Under the pieces are notes generated by a model. It was not told where the DNA came from. It was given only the letters and a program-made list of their open reading frames with translations, and did not search any database. Shown here piece by piece: positions 1 through 5,744 of a DNA stretch of 5,744 bases. Within the stretch, counting starts at the first letter, position 1. Each line of letters starts with the position of its first letter. The position numbers and the translations under genes are program-made. This DNA is from an uncultured Candidatus Competibacteraceae bacterium (GTDB lineage Bacteria; Pseudomonadota; Gammaproteobacteria; Competibacterales; Competibacteraceae), in the NCBI GenBank assembly GCA_937872125.1, contig CALMNY010000386.1, forward strand, positions 1 to 5,744. Direction: 5' to 3'.

Positions 1-498
1 GGGCTGGACGGGCTGGCCATCGTGCCGACCGCCATGGTCGCCGGGGCGCTGGCGGTGTTTTGCTACGCCTCCGGCAACCGAATCTTCGCCGACTATCTGG
101 GCATTCCCCACGTGCCCGGCGTGGGCGAAATGATGGTGTTCTGCGCGGCGATGGTGGGGGCCGGGCTGGGCTTTCTCTGGTTCAACGCTTATCCGGCTCA
201 GGTGTTCATGGGCGACGTCGGCGCGCTGGCGCTGGGCGCGGCGCTGGGCGTGGTGGCGGTGGCGGTGCGCCAGGAACTGGTGCTGTTCGTGATGGGCGGG
301 GTGTTCGTGATGGAAACCGTGTCGGTCATCCTGCAAGTGGCCTCGTTCAAGCTGACCGGCCGGCGCATCTTCCGCATGGCTCCGCTGCACCACCATTTTG
401 AACTGAAGGGCTGGCCGGAACCCAGAGTCATCGTCCGCTTCTGGATCATCACCATCATGCTGGTGTTGATCGGCTTGGCGACGCTGAAGATTCGCTGA
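1..498 (+). CDS. mraY: MraY, phospho-N-acetylmuramoyl-pentapeptide transferase (3' part, start outside window)
   Basis: Integral inner-membrane enzyme that transfers phospho-MurNAc-pentapeptide from UDP-MurNAc-pentapeptide to undecaprenyl phosphate, giving lipid I. The reading frame is open from base 1, so the gene is cut by the window edge. 165 C-terminal residues remain of a family length of about 360. The fragment opens in the conserved NLTDGLDGLA segment, of which GLDGLA is left. It then shows [11 protein letters not shown] (fragment residues 62-72, ending in a conserved catalytic-site Asp) and the family signature [13 protein letters not shown] (128-140, with the three His at 130-132). 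About five hydrophobic membrane segments are visible, near 9-25, 42-60, 74-88, 91-113 and 145-162. The C-terminus, ending ATLKIR, lines up with the natural end of the E. coli protein as I remember it, so the 3' end is intact. murD follows after 29 bases, probably on the same transcript. Identification is very secure; only the missing N-terminus cannot be judged. Confidence 0.97.
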   Translation, partial: GLDGLAIVPTAMVAGALAVFCYASGNRIFADYLGIPHVPGVGEMMVFCAAMVGAGLGFLWFNAYPAQVFMGDVGALALGAALGVVAVAVRQELVLFVMGGVFVMETVSVILQVASFKLTGRRIFRMAPLHHHFELKGWPEPRVIVRFWIITIMLVLIGLATLKIR

Positions 499-517
499 AG
501 GCGAAAGGCGAAAGGTT
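497..517 (+). repeat. short period-7 purine-rich repeat between mraY and murD
   Basis: Three consecutive seven-base units, GAAGGCG, AAAGGCG and AAAGGTT, begin inside the mraY stop codon and fill most of the mraY-murD gap. The AAGG in the last unit (512-515) lies 12 bases before the murD ATG. It is the only Shine-Dalgarno-like string there, with rather long spacing, so the repeat may simply be a duplicated ribosome-binding segment. The copies are few and imperfect, and a chance origin is possible. Confidence 0.45.
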
Positions 518-527
518 AAGAAAACGT

Positions 528-1889
528 ATGCGGCAACTGGAATTGGCAGGTATGACGCTGGTGGTCGGACTCGGCAAGAGCGGCTTGTCCGCTGCGCGGG
601 CGTTGCATGCGCTGGGCGCGACGTTCGCCGTGACCGACAGCCGCGCTGATCCGCCGGGACTGGCGGCGCTACGGGAAGAATTTCCCGACGCGCCCTGCTA
701 TCTGGGCGGTTTTGACCCGGCGGTGTTCGCGGGCGCAACGCGGCTGCTGGTCAGTCCGGGAGTGGCGATAGCAACGCCAGTCATTGCCGAGGCGACGGCG
801 CGCGGTGCGCCGGTCTGGGGCGACATCGAGTTGCTGGCCCGGTTGACCGAAGTTCCCGTTGCGGCCATCACCGGCTCCAACGGCAAGAGCACGGTCACTA
901 CCCTGCTGGGGTTGATGGCGGAGCGGGCCGGGGTTCGGGCGGCGGTGGGCGGCAATCTCGGCACGCCGGCATTGGAATTGTGGTTGCACGACGAACACAA
1001 TGCCGGCGCAGCGCCCGCACTGTACGTGCTGGAACTGTCCAGTTTTCAGTTGGAGACCACCTACAGCCTGAACGCGCGGGTGGCGACGGTGTTGAACCTC
1101 AGCCCGGACCACATGGACCGTTACGCCAAACTGGACGACTACATCGCCGCCAAGCGACGGGTATTTCGGGGCGATGGGACGATGGTGGTCAACGCCGACG
1201 ATCCGGTGGTGATGGCGATGGTCGAACCGGGCCGCCAGGTGGTGCGTTTCACCCTGGCCGAGCCGGGCGCCGGCGAGTTTGGATTGCGCCAGGAAGCTGG
1301 CGAAACCTGGCTGGCCTACGGCCCGGAATGCTGGATCGCCGCCTCGGAATTGAAAATCAGCGGTGATCACAATCTGGCCAACGCGCTGGCGGCGCTGGCC
1401 ATGGGTCACGTGCTGGGTTTGAGCCGGGAGGGAATGCGGGCGGCGCTGCGCGAATTTACCGGCCTGGCGCATCGCACCGTGCTGGTGCGGGAACGCGGCG
1501 GCGTGCGCTGGTTCGACGATTCCAAGGGCACCAACGTCGGCGCGACAGCAGCGGCGGTGCGCGGCGTGCCAGGCCAGGTCGTGCTCATCGCGGGCGGCGA
1601 CGGCAAAAATCAGGATTTCAGCCCGCTGCGGGCGGCGCTGGCCGACAAGGCGCGAGCCGTGGTGCTGATCGGCCGCGATGCGCCGCTGATCGCCGCCGCA
1701 CTGGGCGACAGTGTTCCGCTCCAGGTCGCGGCGGATATGGAGGCGGCGGTGGCGGTAGCGGCGCAACTGGCCCAGCCGGGCGATAGCGCGCTGTTGTCGC
1801 CAGCCTGCGCCAGTTTTGACATGTTCAGCGGTTACGAAGAACGTGGCGCGGTGTTCGCCGCTGCGGTGCGGAGATTGCCCGAATGCTAA
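528..1889 (+). CDS. murD: MurD, UDP-N-acetylmuramoyl-L-alanine--D-glutamate ligase
   Basis: Cytoplasmic ATP-dependent ligase that adds D-Glu to UDP-MurNAc-L-Ala, the second amino-acid step of the peptidoglycan stem peptide. At 453 residues it is slightly longer than E. coli MurD (about 438). Residues 10-110 form the UDP-binding Rossmann-like domain, with VVGLGKSGLSAAR and SPGVA. The central ATPase domain has the P-loop AITGSNGKSTVTT (113-125, Lys120), the ELSSFQLE motif (169-176), NLSPDHMDRY with His195, and YIAAKRRVF, whose Lys209 matches the lysine that is carbamylated in E. coli MurD. The C-terminal domain has GLAHR (312-316), DDSKGTNVG (330-338), GGDGK (356-360) and LLSPACASFDMF (422-433). 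After HR the residues are Thr-Val, where the E. coli sequence I recall has Phe-Glu. An acceptor-site Phe of E. coli (Phe422) appears to be Tyr436. The ATG at 528 gives an N-terminus like the family's; an in-frame ATG at 552 would cut into the first beta strand. The end overlaps ftsW by 7 bases. Confidence 0.98.
   Translation: MRQLELAGMTLVVGLGKSGLSAARALHALGATFAVTDSRADPPGLAALREEFPDAPCYLGGFDPAVFAGATRLLVSPGVAIATPVIAEATARGAPVWGDIELLARLTEVPVAAITGSNGKSTVTTLLGLMAERAGVRAAVGGNLGTPALELWLHDEHNAGAAPALYVLELSSFQLETTYSLNARVATVLNLSPDHMDRYAKLDDYIAAKRRVFRGDGTMVVNADDPVVMAMVEPGRQVVRFTLAEPGAGEFGLRQEAGETWLAYGPECWIAASELKISGDHNLANALAALAMGHVLGLSREGMRAALREFTGLAHRTVLVRERGGVRWFDDSKGTNVGATAAAVRGVPGQVVLIAGGDGKNQDFSPLRAALADKARAVVLIGRDAPLIAAALGDSVPLQVAADMEAAVAVAAQLAQPGDSALLSPACASFDMFSGYEERGAVFAAAVRRLPEC
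1869..1873 (+). promoter_or_regulatory. ribosome binding site of ftsW inside murD
   Basis: CGGAG lies within the last codons of murD, with 9 bases between it and the ATG at 1883. It supports that ATG as the ftsW start. Because the murD stop (1887-1889) lies inside the ftsW start region, terminating ribosomes could re-initiate, which would couple the two proteins. Confidence 0.6.
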
Positions 1890-3088
1890 GCGCCGCCGCC
1901 AGTATTCCCACGAACCGAAATCACAAGCTGCCGCTGGCCGGCGAGGGGCGGGCGGTGTTGCCGTTTCCCGATCCCTGGGTGCTGGTTTCCGCCCTGCTGC
2001 TGCTGGCGCTAGGCCTGCTGATGGTGACTTCGGCTTCGATGCCGATTGCGGACCGCCAGACCGGTCAGCCGTTTTATTTCCTGTGGCGTCAGGGCCTGTT
2101 TGCGGGGTTTGGCCTGCTGTTGGCCGGGGTGGTCTTCCAGATTCCGGTAGCGCGCTGGCGGCAAGCCGGGCCACTGCTGCTGCTGGCGGCGGTGGGTTTG
2201 CTGGTCCTGGTGCTGATTCCGGGCATCGGCAAAGAGGTGAACGGCAGTACGCGCTGGATCGGCGTTGGCCTGATTAATGTCCAGGTGTCGGAAATCGCCA
2301 AGCTGTTTGCCCTGATCTACGTCGCTGGCTATCTCAAACGGCATGGCGAGGAATTGCGAACCGCCAATTTTCGCACCTCGGCGCTGGCGCTGTTCCGGCC
2401 CATGGTGGTGCTGGGGGTGCTGGCGGTGCTGCTGCTCTTGGAGCCGGATTTCGGCAGCGTGGTGGTGCTGATGGCGACTGTGCTGGGCATGGTGTTTCTG
2501 GCCGGCGTCAATCTCTGGCAGTTTGGCGGTTTGCAGGTCGGGACCGTGGCGGTGATGGCGGTGTTGATCGTGTCCTCGCCCTACCGGCTGGAGCGGGTTT
2601 TAAGCTTTCTCAATCCCTGGGCGAACCCGGAAACCACCGGCTACCAGTTGGTCCATTCGCTGATCGCCATCGGGCGCGGCGAGTGGTTCGGGGTCGGGCT
2701 GGGTTCCAGCGTGGAGAAACTGTTTTATTTGCCGGAAGCCCATACCGATTTTCTGTTCGCGGTGCTGGCCGAGGAACTGGGGCTGATCGGCATCCTGATC
2801 GTCATCGCCCTGTTCATGACTCTGGTGTGGCGGGCTTTTGCCATCGGGCGGCGGGCCGAACGGCTGGATCTGAAATTTTCGGCCTGGCTGGCCTACGGCA
2901 TCGGCCTGTGGTTTGGCATCCAGGCGCTGTTCAACATGGGCGTCAACATGGGCGTGCTGCCGACCAAGGGACTGACCCTGCCGCTGATGAGCTATGGCGG
3001 CAGCAGCGTGGTGGTGATGTGCATGACGCTGGCGGTGCTGTTGCGGATTGATGTCGAGACCCGCGCCGGGGGAGTGCACGAGGAATGA
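1883..3088 (+). CDS. ftsW: FtsW, SEDS-family septal peptidoglycan glycosyltransferase
   Basis: Polytopic inner-membrane protein of the divisome that polymerises lipid II into septal glycan strands together with its class B penicillin-binding partner FtsI. The protein has 401 residues. A polar N-terminal cytoplasmic tail of about 30 residues is followed by roughly ten hydrophobic segments, near 32-52, 65-86, 96-113, 135-151, 170-186, 190-208, 214-231, 290-315, 334-356 and 370-387. Family signatures are RWIGVG with QVSEIAK (124-140), LLEPDFGS (185-192), and PEAHTDFLFAVLAEELG (284-300), which contains Asp289, the position equivalent to the essential Asp of RodA. LPTKGLTLPLMSYGGSS follows at 359-375. 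The murD-ftsW-murG setting and the PEAHTDF form of the loop favour FtsW over its paralogue RodA. The start overlaps the murD stop by 7 bases and has a GGAG upstream. The stop overlaps the murG ATG by 4 bases, indicating co-translation with its neighbours. No truncation or missing motif is seen. Confidence 0.98.
   Translation: MLSAAASIPTNRNHKLPLAGEGRAVLPFPDPWVLVSALLLLALGLLMVTSASMPIADRQTGQPFYFLWRQGLFAGFGLLLAGVVFQIPVARWRQAGPLLLLAAVGLLVLVLIPGIGKEVNGSTRWIGVGLINVQVSEIAKLFALIYVAGYLKRHGEELRTANFRTSALALFRPMVVLGVLAVLLLLEPDFGSVVVLMATVLGMVFLAGVNLWQFGGLQVGTVAVMAVLIVSSPYRLERVLSFLNPWANPETTGYQLVHSLIAIGRGEWFGVGLGSSVEKLFYLPEAHTDFLFAVLAEELGLIGILIVIALFMTLVWRAFAIGRRAERLDLKFSAWLAYGIGLWFGIQALFNMGVNMGVLPTKGLTLPLMSYGGSSVVVMCMTLAVLLRIDVETRAGGVHEE
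3068..3074 (+). promoter_or_regulatory. ribosome binding site of murG inside ftsW
   Basis: GGGGGAG sits in the final codons of ftsW, ten bases before the murG ATG at 3085. It fits a Shine-Dalgarno function and supports that start, which forms an ATGA overlap with the ftsW stop. A second purine run, GAGGA (3080-3084), touches the ATG and is too close to act as the site. Confidence 0.55.
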
Positions 3089-4170
3089 GCGACGCCCGTC
3101 CAGTGCTCATCATGGCCGGTGGCACCGGCGGCCACGTGTTCCCGGCGCTGGCGGTCGCCGAGCGGCTGCGGGCGCGCGGCGTGCCGGTGACGTGGATGGG
3201 AACCCGACAAGGTTTGGAAGCGACGCTCGTGCCCAAGGCCGGCATCCCGGTGGAATGGATCGAGGTGAGCGGTCTGCGCGGCAAGGGACTGGGCCGGAAA
3301 CTGCGGACGCCGCTGATGCTGGGGCGGGCGCTGTGGCAGGCCAGCGCGATTCTGCGCCGCGTGCGCCCGCGCGTGGTGCTGGGCATGGGCGGTTTCGCCA
3401 GCGGCCCCGGCGGGATGATGGCCCGGTGGCTGGGCATTCCGCTGGTGGTGCATGAACAGAACGCTATTGCCGGCATGACCAACCGCTGGCTGGCCCGGTT
3501 CGCCAGCCAGGTGCTGGAAGCGTTTCCCCAGACCTTTCCCCCAGCGCGGCGGGCGGTCACTGTTGGCAATCCGGTGCGAGCCGCCATCGCCGCACTGCCG
3601 CCGCCGGAACAACGCTGGGCGGGTCGCAGCGGCCGGACGCGGTTGCTGGTGCTGGGCGGCAGTCAGGGCGCGCTGGCGCTGAATCAGCTTGTGCCGCAGG
3701 CGCTGGCGCTGCTGGGCGACGATGAGCGCCCGGAGGTTTGGCATCAGGCCGGCGGTCAGTTGCATGAGGCCGCCGAAACAGCGTATCGAGAAGCTGGGAT
3801 GACGGCGCGGTTGACGCCGTTCATCGAGGACATGGCGGAGGCTTACGGCTGGGCGGATCTGGTGCTGTGCCGGGCCGGAGCCTTGACGATTGCCGAACTG
3901 GCGGCGGCGGGAGTCGGCGCGGTGTTGATTCCGTTCCCGTTCGCGGTGGACGACCACCAGACCGCCAACGCCCGGTTTCTGGAGCAGGGCGGCGCGGCGC
4001 TGATTCGCCAGCAGGCGGAGTTGGACGCCGAACGGCTGGCTGCTGCGCTGCGCGAGCGGCTCGGCGACCGCGCCCGCCTGCTGACCATGGCGCAGGCTGC
4101 CCGGCGTCTGGCGAAAATTGAAGCTGCCGAACAGGTGGCGCGGATGTGCCTGGAACGGGCGCGCTCCTGA
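3085..4170 (+). CDS. murG: MurG, UDP-GlcNAc:lipid I N-acetylglucosaminyltransferase
   Basis: Peripheral inner-membrane glycosyltransferase of the GT-B fold (family GT28). It adds GlcNAc from UDP-GlcNAc to lipid I, making lipid II on the cytoplasmic face. The protein has 361 residues, close to E. coli MurG at about 355. The N-terminal domain carries the glycine loop AGGTGGHVFPALAVA (11-25), the second loop MGGFASGPGG (101-110) and HEQNAIAG (123-130). The C-terminal donor-binding domain carries the third glycine loop LGGSQGALALN (190-200), CRAGALTIAEL (262-272), whose Glu271 matches the residue contacting the UDP ribose, and PFPFAVDDHQTANA (283-296). Its placement between ftsW and murC is the usual dcw order. 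Translation is probably coupled to ftsW through the ATGA overlap, and murC starts 13 bases after the stop. All motifs are intact, so the assignment is secure. Confidence 0.98.
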   Translation: MSDARPVLIMAGGTGGHVFPALAVAERLRARGVPVTWMGTRQGLEATLVPKAGIPVEWIEVSGLRGKGLGRKLRTPLMLGRALWQASAILRRVRPRVVLGMGGFASGPGGMMARWLGIPLVVHEQNAIAGMTNRWLARFASQVLEAFPQTFPPARRAVTVGNPVRAAIAALPPPEQRWAGRSGRTRLLVLGGSQGALALNQLVPQALALLGDDERPEVWHQAGGQLHEAAETAYREAGMTARLTPFIEDMAEAYGWADLVLCRAGALTIAELAAAGVGAVLIPFPFAVDDHQTANARFLEQGGAALIRQQAELDAERLAAALRERLGDRARLLTMAQAARRLAKIEAAEQVARMCLERARS

Positions 4171-4183
4171 ACGATGGATGTGA

Positions 4184-5644
4184 ATGAGAACAGAACCTAT
4201 GGATAAACCGGTCATCAGGACCATTCCCGAAGCCTGGCGCGACATGCGCCGGATTCGTCAAGTGCATTTCGTCGGCGTCGGCGGGGCCGGCATGAGCGGC
4301 ATCGCCGAGGTGCTGTTGAATCTGGGTTATCGCGTGTCCGGCTCCGACCTGCGCGCCAGCGCGGTGACAGCGCGGCTGGCCCAGTTGGGCGCAACCATTT
4401 ATCAGGGTCATGTCGCCGAGCACATTGCCGATTGCGATGCGGTGGTGATTTCCAGCGCAGTCGCCGAGGACAATCCCGAAGTGATGGCGGCGCGGGCGGC
4501 GCGGATTCCGGTGGTGCCGCGCGCCGAGATGCTGGCCGAATTGATGCGGTTCCGCTACGGCGTGGCGGTGGCCGGGACCCACGGCAAAACCACGACTACC
4601 AGCCTCATCGCCAGCCTGCTGGCCGAGGGCGGACTGGACCCGACCTTCGTCATTGGCGGCCGGCTCAATAGCGCCGGCGCGAACGCCAAACTGGGCGCAG
4701 GCCGCTATCTGGTGGCCGAGGCCGACGAGAGCGACGCTTCGTTTCTGTTCCTGCAACCGATGGTGGCGGTGGTCACCAACATTGACGCCGATCATTTGCC
4801 GACCTACGGCGGCGATTTCGAGCGGCTGCGCACGACTTTTATTGAGTTCCTGCATCACCTGCCCTTCTACGGGTTGGCGGTGCTGTGCGCCGACGATCCG
4901 CAGGTGCAGGCGATCCTGCCGCGCCTGAGCCGGCCCGTGCTGACCTACGGCACGGGCGAGGATTGCGACGCCCGGGCCACCGACATCGTCCAGGACGGAT
5001 TGCGCACCCGCTTCCTGGCGCATCTGCCCAATCTGGAGACCCCGTTGCCGATTACCCTGAATCTGCCGGGCCGGCACAGCGTGTTGAACGCGCTGGCGGC
5101 CATCGCGGTGGCGAACGAACTGGGGGTCTCGGAACCTGCGATCCGCCGCGCCCTGCTGAACTTCCAGGGCATTGGCCGCCGGTTCCAGCAACACGGCGAG
5201 TTGAAGCTGCCGGACGGCGGGCGGGCGACCGTGATGGACGATTACGGCCACCATCCGCGCGAGATTCAGGCGGTGCTCAATGCGCTGCGCGGCGCCTGGC
5301 CGGAGCGGCGGCTGGTGCTGGCGTTTCAGCCGCACCGGTTTACCCGCACCCGCGACCTGTTCGACGACTTCGCTCAGGTGCTGTCCGAAGTGGACACCCT
5401 GATTCTGTTGGACGTGTATCCGGCTGGTGAAAAACCCATTCCCGGGGCCGACGGGCGCAGTCTGAGCCGGGCGATCCGGGTGCGCGGCAAGGTGGACCCG
5501 ATCTTCGTCGAGCGGATTGCCGATCTGCCGGCGGCGTTGCCGGGCCTGCTGCGCGATGGCGATCTGCTGCTGATGATGGGCGCGGGTGACATCGGCGCGA
5601 TGGCGGTGCAACTGGGGCGCGACGGCTTACCGGGCGCAGCGTGA
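4184..5644 (+). CDS. murC: MurC, UDP-N-acetylmuramate--L-alanine ligase
   Basis: Cytoplasmic ATP-dependent ligase that attaches L-Ala to UDP-MurNAc, the first amino acid of the stem peptide. At 486 residues it is close to E. coli MurC (491), so it is not a MurC-MurB or MurC-Ddl fusion. The N-terminal UDP-binding domain has [17 protein letters not shown] (28-44) and SGSDL (52-56). The central ATPase domain has the P-loop [10 protein letters not shown] (130-139, Lys135), [10 protein letters not shown] (178-187), TNIDADH (198-204) and [15 protein letters not shown] (292-306). The C-terminal domain has GIGRRF (329-334), [11 protein letters not shown] (351-361), [16 protein letters not shown] (381-396), [12 protein letters not shown] (412-423) and GAGDIG (466-471). 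Two in-frame ATGs are possible starts, 4184 and 4199. Neither has a strong Shine-Dalgarno; a TGGA at 4175-4178 slightly favours 4184. Either start leaves all motifs whole. It is the last gene of the compact run: no overlapping gene follows, and a hairpin begins 6 bases after its stop. Confidence 0.98.
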   Translation: MRTEPMDKPVIRTIPEAWRDMRRIRQVHFVGVGGAGMSGIAEVLLNLGYRVSGSDLRASAVTARLAQLGATIYQGHVAEHIADCDAVVISSAVAEDNPEVMAARAARIPVVPRAEMLAELMRFRYGVAVAGTHGKTTTTSLIASLLAEGGLDPTFVIGGRLNSAGANAKLGAGRYLVAEADESDASFLFLQPMVAVVTNIDADHLPTYGGDFERLRTTFIEFLHHLPFYGLAVLCADDPQVQAILPRLSRPVLTYGTGEDCDARATDIVQDGLRTRFLAHLPNLETPLPITLNLPGRHSVLNALAAIAVANELGVSEPAIRRALLNFQGIGRRFQQHGELKLPDGGRATVMDDYGHHPREIQAVLNALRGAWPERRLVLAFQPHRFTRTRDLFDDFAQVLSEVDTLILLDVYPAGEKPIPGADGRSLSRAIRVRGKVDPIFVERIADLPAALPGLLRDGDLLLMMGAGDIGAMAVQLGRDGLPGAA

Positions 5645-5650
5645 ACCTCG

Positions 5651-5679
5651 GTAGGGACACGGCGCCGCCGTGTCCCTAC
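5651..5679. repeat. perfect 13-bp inverted repeat after murC, REP-like hairpin
   Basis: The left arm GTAGGGACACGGC (5651-5663) and the right arm GCCGTGTCCCTAC (5667-5679) are exact reverse complements around a three-base GCC loop. In RNA the stem could extend outward by wobble and C-G pairs (5648-5650 with 5680-5682). It starts 6 bases after the murC stop. Neither strand shows a T-run after the stem, so a standard intrinsic terminator is unlikely. Perfect arms, a short loop and an intergenic position next to a stop codon resemble dispersed REP-type palindromes, and I have the impression of similar GTAGGGRCACGGC palindromes in other bacterial genomes. As mRNA it could protect the murC 3' end from exonucleases or pause transcription. 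The structure is certain; its identity and role are inference. Confidence 0.7.
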
Positions 5680-5691
5680 TGGCCCCACCGG

Positions 5692-5697
5692 TATAAT
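5692..5697 (+). promoter_or_regulatory. candidate sigma-70 -10 box (TATAAT) for the gene beyond the window
   Basis: An exact TATAAT lies 12 bases after the hairpin in the only AT-richer stretch of the window. Transcription would start near 5704 and give a leader of some 40 bases or more ahead of the GGAGG at the edge. The -35 side is weak: the best hexamer is GTGTCC (5670-5675, 16-bp spacer, 3 of 6 matches to TTGACA), and it lies inside the right arm of the palindrome. There is no complete extended -10 TG. This is a plausible secondary promoter for downstream dcw genes, resting mainly on the -10 match. Confidence 0.4.
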
Positions 5698-5713
5698 CTT
5701 TCCAGGAAATCAC

Positions 5714-5733
5714 CTAATCACTAATCACTATCA
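5714..5733 (+). repeat. period-7 CTAATCA short tandem repeat
   Basis: Two exact CTAATCA units (5714-5720, 5721-5727) are followed by a one-base-shortened CTATCA (5728-5733). A further related AATCAC lies just upstream at 5708-5713. The run is in the presumed leader of the next gene, shortly before its ribosome binding site. Period-7 intergenic repeats are known from some cyanobacteria and from Beggiatoaceae, but the unit here differs from the ones I remember and the copy number is low. Confidence 0.5.
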
Positions 5734-5739
5734 CTGTTC

Positions 5740-5744
5740 GGAGG
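5740..5744 (+). promoter_or_regulatory. Shine-Dalgarno of the next gene (start codon outside window)
   Basis: The window ends in GGAGG, a strong Shine-Dalgarno core, preceded by an AT-richer leader without coding character. The next gene therefore probably starts within about 5-12 bases past the edge on the + strand. In related dcw clusters this would be murB, ddl or ftsQ; the sequence given cannot decide between them. Confidence 0.5.

Noticed and set aside
669..2174. 501-codon open frame on the - strand, opposite murD and the start of ftsW
   Set aside because: Same low-complexity His/Arg/Gln composition and no motif. It is the complementary frame of strongly GC3-biased coding sequence.
4174..4206. 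Ten-codon mini-frame (ATG at 4174) overlapping the murC start
   Set aside because: Too short to judge, no convincing ribosome binding site, and overlaps murC out of frame; it looks like chance.
2992..4245. 417-codon open frame on the - strand, opposite murG
   Set aside because: It crosses two gene junctions, has no recognisable domain, and has the composition of a shadow frame.
3821..5611. 596-codon open frame on the - strand, opposite murG and murC
   Set aside because: It lies wholly antisense to two well-recognised genes. Its product is rich in His, Arg, Gln and Ala with no recognisable domain, as expected from a GC-rich codon-bias shadow.
1..5644. A previously undescribed system hidden among the genes
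   Set aside because: Every coding region is a standard intact dcw enzyme with expected motifs and length. There is no CRISPR array, transposase gene, tRNA or unexplained coding gap.
5651..5690. Intrinsic terminator after murC
   Set aside because: The stem is strong, but the sequence after it is GC-rich (TGGCCCCACCGG) with no T-run on either strand; it is called as a repeat instead.
5641..5724. GTG-started small frame overlapping the murC stop as GTGA, which could have been the next gene
   Set aside because: It meets a stop after about 27 codons, runs through the hairpin and the TATAAT box, and does not resemble the N-terminus of MurB, Ddl or FtsQ.

Overview
This window is a segment of the dcw (division and cell wall) cluster of a high-GC bacterium. 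It carries, in order and all on the + strand, the 3' part of mraY, then complete murD, ftsW, murG and murC. A roughly 100-base non-coding tail follows and runs to the window edge. The gene order mraY-murD-ftsW-murG-murC and the close match of the MurC, MurD and MraY signature segments to the E. coli proteins (compared from memory) point to a proteobacterium, most likely a gammaproteobacterium. I cannot name the genus.

Layout: mraY (truncated at the left edge) ends at 498. A 29-base gap holding a short purine-rich period-7 repeat precedes murD (528-1889). The murD end overlaps the ftsW start by 7 bases (ftsW 1883-3088), and the ftsW stop overlaps the murG start in an ATGA (murG 3085-4170). After 13 bases murC begins (4184-5644). 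Bases 5645-5744 contain a perfect 13-bp inverted repeat, a consensus-like TATAAT box, a period-7 CTAATCA repeat and a GGAGG at the very edge that looks like the ribosome binding site of the next gene.

The five proteins form a near-continuous stretch of the peptidoglycan pathway. MurC and MurD add L-Ala and D-Glu to UDP-MurNAc in the cytoplasm. MraY transfers phospho-MurNAc-pentapeptide to undecaprenyl phosphate, giving lipid I. MurG adds GlcNAc to give lipid II, and FtsW polymerises lipid II at the division septum. Tight spacing and two overlaps indicate one polycistronic transcript with translational coupling.

The genes are conventional and intact, and I see no undescribed system. The part that deserves a second look is the region after murC. 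There the compact operon is interrupted by a palindromic, REP-like element next to a candidate promoter for the downstream genes.
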